DNA of 12,586 bases from Gemmatimonadota bacterium (GCA_013042495.1 JABDQB010000234.1:1-12586); one strand, 5' to 3'; counted from the stretch's first letter, positions 1-6,737 are shown. Made by a program: numbers and translations. The notes: generated by a model not told the origin, from the letters alone.

Positions 1-1
1 G

Positions 2-193
2 TCCTGGGCAGACGGAGTCGCCCTGTTTCACGAGGGAAGTAACCAGCTGTGGTACGCGAACGTCGCCCTGGCCCCAGCGCGAGACTTCGGAGTGCTGGCG
101 GTGACGAACGCGGGGCAGGACCGGGGATATCAGGCCACCGATGCCGTGGTTTCAGCCCTGATCGAAAGGTTCGACGCGGCGCAGGTACCCTAG
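2..193 (+). CDS. Serine hydrolase, beta-lactamase family (partial, C-terminus only)
   Basis: This is the last 63 codons of a gene that begins before the window; the frame is open from base 2 to the TAG at 191-193. The peptide contains FHEGSN followed by WYANVALAPARDFGVLAVTNAG. This is the usual end of the class C beta-lactamase/penicillin-binding-protein-like fold: an H-x-G motif on the last active-site strand (here HEG), the hydrophobic next strand, and a TNxG turn, then a closing helix. Such proteins are usually exported serine hydrolases or D,D-peptidases/esterases. The substrate cannot be read from this fragment. The SxxK and YxN motifs would lie upstream, outside the window. The gene ends just before a strong hairpin terminator. 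Confidence 0.8.
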   Translation, partial: SWADGVALFHEGSNQLWYANVALAPARDFGVLAVTNAGQDRGYQATDAVVSALIERFDAAQVP

Positions 194-227
194 GCCGAGT
201 CGCGGCGTCCACCGCGGAGATGGCAAA

Positions 228-255
228 GCGGGCGGGGTCTCTCGGCCCCGCCCGC
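228..255. terminator. Bidirectional hairpin terminator between convergent genes
   Basis: A perfect 10-bp stem, GCGGGCGGGG (228-237) with CCCCGCCCGC (246-255), closes an 8-base loop. It is followed on the plus strand by CTTCCT and preceded by AAA, which gives a short U run on the minus strand. It lies between the stop codons of two converging genes (191-193 and 276-278), so it could terminate both. The T tract is short. Confidence 0.7.
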
Positions 256-275
256 CTTCCTCGTCGCGCCCCACA

Positions 276-1325
276 CTATGCCGAGCGGGATTCGGCTCCC
301 CCACCCCGCTGGCCCCGCCGGCGCTCACCCGGGACCCCGTCGCCGGTTCGGCCGCCGACCCGGTTCCAGGCGAACAGCGTCGACAAGGAGTCGTGCAGAA
401 TCCAGATTTCTTCCTGGTCATCGTCGAGGATGCTCAGCAGCGCCTGGTGATGCTCGGCCCGCTTGGCCTCCCTCTCTTCCGCCGAGGGGCGTTCTCCTTC
501 GGCCCGCGCATCCCTGAGAGCGTCGAGCGCGGCCACCTGATCATCCGTCAGGTCGAGCGCCGCGATCATCGCGGCCCGCTCCGCCTCGCGCCGCTCGGCC
601 GCCCGAGTCGAGCGCTCGTCACGCCGCGTCTCGGCTTCCGCCTGATGCTCTTCGAGCAGCGCCAGCTGATCGTCCGTCAGGATGCCCCGCATCGCTTCAT
701 GTATCGCCTCGCGAATCGCCCTGAGCCTCTCGCCGGCCTCCTCCCGCGTCAGGCCGCCTTCGCGAACGGCCTCTCGAATCGCTTCCATCTCCGAAGCGTG
801 TGATTCGCGGATTTCCGTCAGTTGCGCGAGCTGCTCGTCCGACAAATCGAGAAGGTCGCCGGACTGGCCGCCGAGCGGACCGAATCCCCTCCGATTCTCG
901 AGAGCCTCGCCATCACCGAAACGGTCGCCAGACCGGTCCCTCATTCCTTCGCGCCGGGACCGCCGCTCGGCAAGCCGCTCAGCCTGGCGCGCCTCGAGCG
1001 CATCGATCTGATCCGACGTCAGTACCTGCTGAAGATCCGCCGCGGCGTGCCACAGCGAACCCGGATCACCGCCCTGGCCGCGGTATCTTTCCATCACTTC
1101 CCTGATGGCCGATGCCTGCTCGTCCGAGAGTCCCAGTCCGTCGGTGAGTTCTCCCAGCACCACCGAGCTCTCCGTGTCGCCGGCTGCAGCCGTGGCGTTT
1201 TGGTCGGACGCCTCCGTCGGCGAACCGTCACAGGCGCTCGCGAGCCCTGTGAGTCCGATGACGAACCCTACAGCAACGGCGCGCCGGCCGCGGCTACCGC
1301 CCCATGGTCCCTTGCGTAAACGCAT
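276..1325 (-). CDS. LTxxQ (Spy/CpxP-like) repeat lipoprotein, three modules
   Basis: The 349-residue exported protein has an N-terminal arginine/lysine-rich segment, a hydrophobic stretch (about 17-31) and a likely lipobox ending in Cys32 (LASAC). After a Ser/Thr/Ala linker come six motifs of the L[ST]xxQ type: LSDEQ 66-70, LTSDQ 102-106, LSDEQ 161-165, LTDDQ 216-220, LTDDQ 259-263 and LDDDQ 300-304. They form three pairs, each joined by charged helices. Paired LTxxQ motifs mark the Spy/CpxP family of periplasmic chaperones and envelope-stress sensors, which normally carry one pair in about 150 residues. Three tandem modules in one chain is therefore unusual. The ATG at 1323-1325 has a strong GGGAGGTG ribosome site. 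A sigma-E-like promoter lies at 1405-1433. The exact role (chaperone, stress sensor or metal binding) is an inference. Confidence 0.85.
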   Translation of the reverse strand: MRLRKGPWGGSRGRRAVAVGFVIGLTGLASACDGSPTEASDQNATAAAGDTESSVVLGELTDGLGLSDEQASAIREVMERYRGQGGDPGSLWHAAADLQQVLTSDQIDALEARQAERLAERRSRREGMRDRSGDRFGDGEALENRRGFGPLGGQSGDLLDLSDEQLAQLTEIRESHASEMEAIREAVREGGLTREEAGERLRAIREAIHEAMRGILTDDQLALLEEHQAEAETRRDERSTRAAERREAERAAMIAALDLTDDQVAALDALRDARAEGERPSAEEREAKRAEHHQALLSILDDDQEEIWILHDSLSTLFAWNRVGGRTGDGVPGERRRGQRGGGAESRSA

Positions 1326-1404
1326 TCTTCACCTCCCTGGTGCACGCGACCGGTCGCGCCGGTCATGATCATCGTGGAGACTTCTTTGTCCCCGCGACTG
1401 AACC

Positions 1405-1433
1405 TTAGACGAGCGATCGGCCGCTCAGATTCC
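1405..1433 (-). promoter_or_regulatory. Candidate ECF sigma (sigma-E-like) promoter for the LTxxQ lipoprotein
   Basis: On the minus strand, GGAATCT (1433-1427) is followed by exactly 15 bases and then CGTCTAA (1411-1405). The E. coli sigma-E consensus is GGAACTT-N15/16-GGTCTAA, so both boxes match well and the spacing is right. Transcription would start near 1398, giving a leader of roughly 70 bases. The downstream gene is a Spy/CpxP-type envelope protein, a usual target of envelope-stress control. The site is read by eye and not tested. Confidence 0.5.
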
Positions 1434-1550
1434 ATCCCCTCGAAACGCCGTTGCGATTGCCCGGCAGGCGACACGTACCCCCGATCACGAACGTGTGGGA
1501 GACGTGGGCAAGCGATGAAGACGCAAACCGGGACTGAGACCTTCCCCGGC

Positions 1551-1982
1551 TCAGGTTCGGTTACGAAGCTCCAACAATCTGGGCCGGATTCGCTCCGCCG
1601 TTTCGATCGCCGACGCGACGTCCCGGAGTTCCGTCACCATGTCCGTCAGCTCTTCCGTTCGCGACTCGGCCATCACGTGCGTGCGGCTGGATCCGTGACG
1701 GGAGAGCGTCTGTTTTCCCAAGCGGTCCATCCACGTGGACAGACGAACCAGCCGCCGCATCGTGTGCTCGAAGTCGCGCGACCACCAATCCAGGAGATCA
1801 TCGGACCCGGCTCGCGTCTCGCCCTTTCGACCCCGAATGCGATCGAGTTCCGACGTGGGAATCCGCCACTCTCCGTCCTGCTTTCGAGCGGAGACTCCGC
1901 CGCTCCGAATCCAGTTATAGACGGTGTTGAAGTGCCGGCCACTCAACCGGGCGAACTCGTGCACGCCGAGGGTCTCTCTCAT
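1551..1982 (-). CDS. MerR/excisionase-type helix-turn-helix protein with helical C-terminus
   Basis: The 143-residue soluble protein begins with a winged helix-turn-helix of the MerR/excisionase type (about 5-50). The pattern is VHEFARLSGRHFNTVYNWIRSGGV, then a wing (KQDGEWRIP) and the closing helix TSELDRIRGR. This kind of domain binds DNA. The remaining residues (about 60-143) are predicted helices rich in Arg and Glu, including ELTDMVTELRDVASAIETAERI, which could be a dimerisation or partner-binding coiled coil. No phage or integrase gene is nearby, so a regulator is more likely than an excisionase. The ATG at 1980-1982 has GAGGA upstream. A promoter overlapping an inverted repeat (2023-2040) suggests autoregulation. 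The downstream lipoprotein gene has its own candidate promoter, so the two need not be one operon. Confidence 0.75.
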   Translation of the reverse strand: MRETLGVHEFARLSGRHFNTVYNWIRSGGVSARKQDGEWRIPTSELDRIRGRKGETRAGSDDLLDWWSRDFEHTMRRLVRLSTWMDRLGKQTLSRHGSSRTHVMAESRTEELTDMVTELRDVASAIETAERIRPRLLELRNRT

Positions 1983-2011
1983 GGCTAATCCTCATGTTGT
2001 TGTCGCTATTC

Positions 2012-2039
2012 ATATTAATGCAATTGACCGATAAGTCAA
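2012..2039 (-). promoter_or_regulatory. Candidate sigma-70-type promoter of the helix-turn-helix gene
   Basis: On the minus strand, TTGACT (2039-2034) is followed by a 16-base spacer and TAATAT (2017-2012). The -35 matches 5 of 6 consensus positions and the -10 about 4 of 6. The region is much richer in A+T than the surroundings. The start codon lies 30 bases beyond the -10, which fits a short leader. Confidence 0.5.
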
Positions 2040-2040
2040 T
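2023..2040. promoter_or_regulatory. Inverted-repeat operator candidate ATTGAC-N6-GTCAAT
   Basis: A perfect 6-bp inverted repeat with a 6-base spacer (ATTGAC 2023-2028, GTCAAT 2035-2040) covers the -35 box of the helix-turn-helix gene. A dimeric regulator bound here would block RNA polymerase. The most economical candidate is the adjacent helix-turn-helix protein itself. Because the intergenic region is divergent, the DUF427 gene on the other side could also be affected. Confidence 0.45.
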
Positions 2041-2107
2041 ATCCAATGGTGGCTTGCAACGATTCTGTGGCGCTATTCTGTGTTGCTTCGCATTTGCCCA
2101 TTTCGGT

Positions 2108-2139
2108 GGGGAACCCGACGCCGGGTCCGTGCGTTCCCC
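2108..2139. repeat. Inverted repeats in the DUF427 leader region
   Basis: GGGGAAC (2108-2114) is the reverse complement of GTTCCCC (2133-2139). Inside it, ACCCG (2113-2117) pairs with CGGGT (2122-2126) around a four-base loop. The two structures overlap by two bases and may be alternatives. They lie about 80-110 bases upstream of the DUF427 start and could be a leader hairpin or a protein-binding site. Just upstream, ATTCTGTG occurs twice (2062-2069 and 2075-2082), 13 bases apart. Confidence 0.3.
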
Positions 2140-2216
2140 TGATTCGACCGATATGGTGACTGTCGGGGCGACTTGCCGAAGCCGCCGATCAACGAGAATT
2201 CGACGGGAGGCCCATC

Positions 2217-2501
2217 GTGGCGAAAGCCGTTTGGAAGGACACCGTGATCGCCGAGTCGGAGACTTTCGAGTTGGTCGAGGGCAACGTCTACTTCCCCGCC
2301 GAGTCGGTGGCGCGAGAGCACGTTCGCGACTCGAATACGCAAACCGTGTGTCCGTGGAAGGGGGTGGCCTCCTACTACGACGTGGTCGTCGATGGCGAAG
2401 TGAATCCAGATGCGGCGTGGTCCTACCCCGAACCGAAACAAGCCGCGTCTCAGATCCGGGGTCACGTGGCCTTCTGGCGAGGGGTGACCGTCGAGCGGTA
2501 G
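2217..2501 (+). CDS. DUF427 domain protein
   Basis: The 94-residue cytoplasmic protein is essentially one DUF427 domain. The family features are visible in order: an N-terminal strand with FELVEGNVYFP (about 17-27), the TxCPWKGVASYYDVVVDG block (43-60) with the typical CPWKG, AAWSYPEPK (66-74), and the closing GHVAFWRGVTVE (82-93). It is close to the usual size for single-domain members. DUF427 proteins form small beta-rich folds and have no well-established reaction that I can name. Translation starts at a GTG (2217-2219) with GGGAGG six bases upstream. No signal peptide or membrane segment is present. It lies 97 bases before the antiporter gene, on the same strand. Confidence 0.9.
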   Translation: MAKAVWKDTVIAESETFELVEGNVYFPAESVAREHVRDSNTQTVCPWKGVASYYDVVVDGEVNPDAAWSYPEPKQAASQIRGHVAFWRGVTVER

Positions 2502-2504
2502 CGC

Positions 2505-2524
2505 CGCGACCCCCGTGGGTCGCG
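2505..2524. terminator. Hairpin after the DUF427 gene
   Basis: A perfect 8-bp stem CGCGACCC (2505-2512) with GGGTCGCG (2517-2524) closes a four-base loop, beginning three bases after the DUF427 stop codon. It has the position of a terminator but is not followed by a T tract. It may only weaken readthrough into the antiporter gene or protect the 3' end of the message. Confidence 0.4.
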
Positions 2525-2554
2525 TTGACGGATCGTAAGAAGATGAGATACGGT
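2525..2554 (+). promoter_or_regulatory. Weak promoter candidate for the antiporter gene
   Basis: TTGACG (2525-2530) directly follows the DUF427 hairpin. After 18 bases comes TACGGT (2549-2554), which fits only the loose TAnnnT pattern. The antiporter start is 45 bases further on. The -35 is good and the -10 poor, so this is tentative. Confidence 0.3.
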
Positions 2555-2598
2555 ACGTCGTTCGCCCGGCGCGCCGGCCTCGACGCGGAGACCCCCTC

Positions 2599-4395
2599 GT
2601 GAGCCAGTACCTTCTCTTATCCATCGCCAGCATCATCACGCTCGGGATCGCAGCCGAGTGGATCGCATGGCGAGTCGGTCTTCCCTCGATCCTGATCCTG
2701 CTCCTGTTCGGGTTGGTGGCTGGCCCGTTCACGGGCCTGCTGGATCCAGATGTCGTGTTCGGCGATCTACTGTTTCCGGTGGTCTCGGTGTCGGTGGCCA
2801 TCATTCTCTTCGAGGGTGGCACGAGCCTCCGTCTCCAGGAACTCCGGCAGGTCGGCCGAGTGGTGACCAGCCTGGTGACGCTCGGCGCTCTGGTCACCTG
2901 GACCCTGGCCACGCTATCCGCGCACTACGTTCTGCAAACGGATCTGGGGCCAGCGCTTCTCCTGGGCGCCATTCTCGTGGTCACCGGTCCCACGGTCATC
3001 GTCCCGCTTCTCCGCCAGATGCGACCCAGCCCGCAGGTGGGCAACGCGCTCAAGTGGGAAGGCATCCTCATCGACCCGATCGGAGCGGTGCTTGCGGTGC
3101 TCGTCTTCGAGGTGCTGCTGGCGGGCGGTTTTGAGGTCGCGTGGACCGTGGGCGCGCTGGGACTGCTGACGACCGTTGTTATCGGAGTGGTGCTGGCGGC
3201 GGCCGGGGCCGGATTGATGATCTGGGTTCTCAATCGCCGCTGGGTGCCGGAATACCTGCAGAGCCCGCTTTCCCTGACCCTGGTGGTCGGTGCCTTCGCC
3301 GTGTCCAACTCCCTGCAGCCGGAGTCCGGCCTCCTGACGGTCACCCTGATGGGGATGGTGATGGCGAACCAGAAGACGGTGAACGTGCGCCACATCGTCG
3401 AGTTCAAGGAGAACCTGCGCGTGCTGCTCATCTCCTCCCTCTTCATCATCCTCGCGGCGCGCCTGGACATGGCGGACCTGCGAGCGGTGGGGGTGCCGGA
3501 GATCGCGTTCGTCGGGGGACTGATCTTCGTGGTCCGGCCCGTGGCCGTCGGACTGGCGACGCTCGGTTCGGATTTCAACTGGCGCGAGCGACTCGTGCTC
3601 GGTTGGGTGGCGCCGCGCGGCATCGTGGCCGCGGCCGTCGCCTCCCTTTTCGCTCTGGAACTCGCCCAGCACGGATTCCCGGGTGCCAGCCAGCTGGCGT
3701 CGATCACGTTCCTGGTGATCATCGCCACGGTGCTCGTTTACGGATTCTCGGCTGCCCCCCTGGCCCGCCGGCTCGGCGTCGCGCTACCCGCCCCGCAGGG
3801 AGTGCTTTTCGTCGGCGCTCACCCGTGGGTGCGCGAGATCGCCCAAGAGTTGCAGGAATTGGGCTTCCAGGTGCGACTCGCAGATACGAACCGCCGGAAC
3901 ATCAAGCAGACTCGTCTGGCCGGTCTTCCGATCTACTTCGGGAGTTCGCTGACCGAGGGTGCACTCGACAGCATCGACCTGGCGGGAATCGGGAATCTCC
4001 TGGCGCTGACCGCGAACGATGAAGTGAATTCGCTGACGGGCCTCAATTTCAGCGAGGTCCTCGGGGCGGACTCGGTGTTCCAGCTTCCTCCCGAGGATCT
4101 CGCGACGGCCACCGATGAGGCGCTCGTCGGTCGGCACCTGAGGGGGCGTTTCCTGTTCCGGGCCGACGCCGGGTACTGGAACTTGACGGCACGCTTCGAC
4201 GCCGGGGGAGACGTCAAGACTACGAAGCTGACCGAAGAATTCGGCTACCCGGAATTCCTGGCGGAATATCCGGACCCGATTCCCCTCTTCGTGGTGGATG
4301 ATGGAAAGCTGACCGTAGCGACCGTGGACGAGGGCGTCGCACCCCAGCCCGGTCAGACGATCATCGCGATCGTCAGTGTGCCGGGCGCAACCTAG
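2599..4395 (+). CDS. CPA-family Na+(K+)/H+ antiporter with C-terminal TrkA-N-like domain
   Basis: The 598-residue inner-membrane protein should exchange Na+ or K+ for H+, controlling cytoplasmic pH and ion levels. Residues about 5-390 form a run of hydrophobic helices with motifs typical of CPA1/NhaP-like exchangers. These are FEGG (71-74), TGPTV (129-133), the EGILIDPIGA segment with Glu154 and Asp159 in the ion-binding region, and WVAPRGIVAAAVASLF (336-351). From about 401 a soluble Rossmann-like TrkA-N/RCK domain begins (GVLFVGAHPWVREIAQEL, then a strand ending LADTN with Asp429). Its glycine loop is VGAHPW rather than the usual GxGxxG. The last ~90 residues look like a small TrkA-C-like or beta-rich tail. 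Start is GTG with GGAG eight bases upstream. The stop codon is shared with the converging tonB-like gene. Confidence 0.9.
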   Translation: MSQYLLLSIASIITLGIAAEWIAWRVGLPSILILLLFGLVAGPFTGLLDPDVVFGDLLFPVVSVSVAIILFEGGTSLRLQELRQVGRVVTSLVTLGALVTWTLATLSAHYVLQTDLGPALLLGAILVVTGPTVIVPLLRQMRPSPQVGNALKWEGILIDPIGAVLAVLVFEVLLAGGFEVAWTVGALGLLTTVVIGVVLAAAGAGLMIWVLNRRWVPEYLQSPLSLTLVVGAFAVSNSLQPESGLLTVTLMGMVMANQKTVNVRHIVEFKENLRVLLISSLFIILAARLDMADLRAVGVPEIAFVGGLIFVVRPVAVGLATLGSDFNWRERLVLGWVAPRGIVAAAVASLFALELAQHGFPGASQLASITFLVIIATVLVYGFSAAPLARRLGVALPAPQGVLFVGAHPWVREIAQELQELGFQVRLADTNRRNIKQTRLAGLPIYFGSSLTEGALDSIDLAGIGNLLALTANDEVNSLTGLNFSEVLGADSVFQLPPEDLATATDEALVGRHLRGRFLFRADAGYWNLTARFDAGGDVKTTKLTEEFGYPEFLAEYPDPIPLFVVDDGKLTVATVDEGVAPQPGQTIIAIVSVPGAT

Positions 4396-5093
4396 CCGCG
4401 GCCCACCGAAAAGCTGATCGGCTGCGCGATCCAGACTCCGACCGGCTTGTCGAGCAGCATCGCCGGCTCGAATCGCATCTGCGCCGCCATCGCGAGGGCC
4501 GTCTCGTCCAGTAGAACGTAGCCGCTCGATCGGTTGATCTGCGCTTTGCTCGGGCTGCCTTCCGCGTCGACCCACACCCACATCAGGACGTCCCCCCCGA
4601 TGCCCGCCTCCTTCAACTGCTTCGGATACAGCCGGTCCATCAGACGAATCATCTCGGGACCGTTCAGGAGCCGCGGTTCGATGTCGCGATCCACGTAGAC
4701 CGGCTGGTCACTCGGATCGACCTCCACGTTGCGCGGTGGAGGCGCCAGCTGAGAAGCCGGGTTCTCGTCGAAGGTCGTCGCGGCGATCGTGATGTCCTCG
4801 TCGAGGACGCTCTCGGAGACCCGCGGGCGTGCGGGCCTGACGATGGCCTGCGGGGGAGGAGGAATCCGTACCTCGGGTGGCAGCTCGACCGCCGCCAGCT
4901 CGGCGGCGACAAAATCGAAATCGGCCGCCTGAATGCGGGGGAAGTACTCGAAGGCCAGGAAGTGAATCCCCACCGAAGCGAAGACGGCCAGTGCCCCGAT
5001 CGCGCGGTAGGAGTTCTTGAAGCGCTGGTTGGCGGTCGGGACTTCTTCTTCCGGTGAGTCCGGTGCGACGGATTCCACTATCTCATTCGACAT
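4392..5093 (-). CDS. TonB-like energy transducer protein
   Basis: The 233-residue inner-membrane-anchored protein has the classic TonB layout. A short cytoplasmic N-terminus is followed by one membrane helix (about 31-48), a proline-rich periplasmic spacer (LPPEVRIPPPPQAIVRPARPR, 71-91) and a C-terminal TonB domain (about 140-233). The C-terminal domain shows YPKQLKEAGIGGDVLMWVWVDAEGSPSKAQINRSSG, then LDETALAMAAQMRFEPA and a final beta strand. Proteins of this kind carry proton-motive energy from ExbB/ExbD to outer-membrane TonB-dependent receptors; neither ExbBD nor a receptor is in the window. The start at 5091-5093 has AGAGGAG upstream. It converges on the antiporter gene and uses the same CTAG for its stop. 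It diverges from the four-gene cluster at 5361. Confidence 0.88.
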   Translation of the reverse strand: MSNEIVESVAPDSPEEEVPTANQRFKNSYRAIGALAVFASVGIHFLAFEYFPRIQAADFDFVAAELAAVELPPEVRIPPPPQAIVRPARPRVSESVLDEDITIAATTFDENPASQLAPPPRNVEVDPSDQPVYVDRDIEPRLLNGPEMIRLMDRLYPKQLKEAGIGGDVLMWVWVDAEGSPSKAQINRSSGYVLLDETALAMAAQMRFEPAMLLDKPVGVWIAQPISFSVGRG

Positions 5094-5360
5094 CGGACGC
5101 TCCTCTCGCCCGTGGCCGCGGCTGCGCGACCCATCCCCTGCGATGCGGGGTCGAAGGATTCACTGCCTCACTATCTGGTACGCTGCGCCGGTGCGAAAGA
5201 TTCGCCATCTCCTCGAAGGTCGCCTCCCGCCGTCTCGCCGCCGTCACCCGAGAGAGTGTCTGGCGTCCGCTCGGTTGGAAGCCAATCATGTATATTGAAG
5301 TTGACTCGGGGCCCTGGCATTCGGACCCGACGCAGCGGGAGTACGCTCGAGGAGGACCTG

Positions 5361-6074
5361 ATGAACGAGAGCTGGACCGACGCGGAGCGCCTGGCGGCCG
5401 AGGTCCTGGCTACCGGCTCCGACGAAGCCCTGCGCGAACTTCTTGTCGAACTCGACCGCGGCTTCCCTGCCCCGGATCGCCCCAGCCACTCCAGTCCTCC
5501 GCTCTCTTCCATCCGGGACCGTTTCAGGCGCCGCCGCGGGCCGCAGACCCGCCGCGGCCGCGCCATGGCGGGACCGAGCGCATGGCGTGACGCAGGCGTG
5601 CTGAATTCGGCAGTGGATGCGGCGGTGATACTCGTCGCGCTCCTGTGCATCGGGGTGGGAGCGCGGCCGCTCGCGACCCCGGTGGCCGACGCTCGCCCCT
5701 TGCTGGCGCAGGCACTCGAAGGAGTCTCCCTGCCCTCGGCGGACGTGGAACCGGCGCCGTTCTCGGAGGTCTCCGCCGCCCAGCGCCCCGTCGCGGCGGG
5801 TGAGCCGATCTCGCTCCAGGCACGAACGCTCGAGGCGGCGATCGGACGGTATCGTGCCGTGGCCGACATGCACGCAGGAGGGAAGCTGCCGTGCGCTCGC
5901 CTGCGGCTGAGCTACGAGGAGGTGGAGGAGGGCTGGACCCGCTACAGCATCTCGCGCGGGCGGACGTACGGCGACCGTCTTCCCGACAACCTCGTCCGCT
6001 GGGACGAGGCCTTGTACGAAGCCGTGCGCGATGTGGATCGGCAGTTCACGGCCTCCGGCTGCAATCGCCCCTAG
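5361..6074 (+). CDS. Single-pass membrane protein of unknown function
   Basis: I do not recognise the family. The 237-residue protein has an acidic helical N-terminus (MNESWTDAERLAAEVLATGSDEALRELLVELD), an Arg-rich patch (52-67), one membrane helix (about 82-101, AVDAAVILVALLCIGVG) and a periplasmic part of about 135 residues. The Arg patch before the helix puts the N-terminus in the cytoplasm. The periplasmic part has two cysteines (178 and 234) that could form a disulfide. The architecture resembles a membrane-anchored anti-sigma factor, but no sigma gene is adjacent and no zinc motif is seen, so that remains a guess. The ATG at 5361 is chosen because AGGAGG lies five bases upstream. The frame stays open upstream to 5112, but that stretch lies in the divergent promoter region. 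It is the first gene of a four-gene cluster. Confidence 0.7.
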   Translation: MNESWTDAERLAAEVLATGSDEALRELLVELDRGFPAPDRPSHSSPPLSSIRDRFRRRRGPQTRRGRAMAGPSAWRDAGVLNSAVDAAVILVALLCIGVGARPLATPVADARPLLAQALEGVSLPSADVEPAPFSEVSAAQRPVAAGEPISLQARTLEAAIGRYRAVADMHAGGKLPCARLRLSYEEVEEGWTRYSISRGRTYGDRLPDNLVRWDEALYEAVRDVDRQFTASGCNRP

Positions 6075-6194
6075 TCATCTGTACAGGCGTACCGGAAGGG
6101 TCACAGTCCGGTCCGTATCCTGCGCCTCTCTCGTGGGTTGCCTGGATGTGCGACGGTGTCGAAGCGTCGAGCGAGAGAGCTTCCAGAGGCCAAT

Positions 6195-6737
6195 ATGCCT
6201 GAGAAATTTGAGCTTACACGTCGTCACCGGATCATCGGCCCGGTCGACGCCGGATGTTGGATGGGCGCGACACCCGATGTACGAAGGCGACTGCTGGGCC
6301 TCGCGGTGGCCGTGCTGGCCCCGGCCCTGCTTCCCGAATCGGCGGCGGCCCAGAGCGCGGCCGGCGGGACCGTGCGACTGGTGGTCCGGGCGGACGCAAT
6401 CCCGCCCGTGACCCTGGAACTCGATTCCGAGGCGATCCTGTGGATGGCCCCGCAATCGATCGAGCGAACCGAGCGACTCGCGGCGCTCTGGGCCAACGGT
6501 GACGACGTCCGCGCCCTGGAAGCCTGGCGAGCCGTCGTCGAGGAGGAGGTCGCTGCCGCGAGGATGTCTACGGACGCGCAGGCGGAAGCGGCGGCGGCCT
6601 GGATCGCGGTCCGGGCGATGAAGATCGCGGCGCGGCATGCGAATCACGTCTCGGTGGATCTTCTGGAACGGAGGGCCGAGGAGATTCGTGGAGTGGCGCG
6701 GATCGCGGCCATGGCCTCGATCGAGGCCCGCGACTAG
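6195..6737 (+). CDS. Exported helical protein of unknown function
   Basis: I do not recognise the family. A signal peptide is clear (RRRLLGLAVAVLAPALLPESAAAQS), with cleavage likely after the AAA or AQ. The mature part is about 125 residues: a short beta-rich stretch (TVRLVVRADAIPPVTLELD), then alanine-rich helices ending IAAMASIEARD. It is therefore periplasmic. The start is uncertain. ATG 6195 has AGAGG upstream but adds a 22-residue extension. ATG 6261 puts the signal peptide right at the N-terminus but has a weak ribosome site. An alternative protein of 158 residues (6261-6737) is plausible. It sits 120 bases after the membrane-protein gene and 42 bases before the serine-hydrolase lipoprotein gene, on the same strand. 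Confidence 0.65.
   Translation: MPEKFELTRRHRIIGPVDAGCWMGATPDVRRRLLGLAVAVLAPALLPESAAAQSAAGGTVRLVVRADAIPPVTLELDSEAILWMAPQSIERTERLAALWANGDDVRALEAWRAVVEEEVAAARMSTDAQAEAAAAWIAVRAMKIAARHANHVSVDLLERRAEEIRGVARIAAMASIEARD

Noticed and set aside
1994..2602. 202-codon plus-strand frame across the DUF427 gene
   Set aside because: It overlaps the well-supported DUF427 gene in another frame, and the peptide is arginine-rich without any family pattern.
2914..3728. Long minus-strand frames inside the antiporter gene
   Set aside because: They are antisense shadows of a strong membrane-protein gene and read as His/Arg/Gln-rich sequence without structure.
5275..5296. TTGGAA and TATATT as a promoter for the gene at 5361
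   Set aside because: The two boxes are only ten bases apart, too close for a sigma-70 promoter. A promoter is expected here but I cannot assign it.
5112..5360. Upstream extension of the membrane-protein gene to an ATG at 5112
   Set aside because: The frame is open, but the stretch lies in the divergent promoter region. It reads as low-quality protein, and the ATG at 5361 has an excellent AGGAGG site.
6091..6112. ACCGGA/TCCGGT inverted repeat between the first two genes of the cluster
   Set aside because: A 6-bp stem with a 10-base loop and no T tract is weak. It is not enough to call a terminator that would split the cluster.
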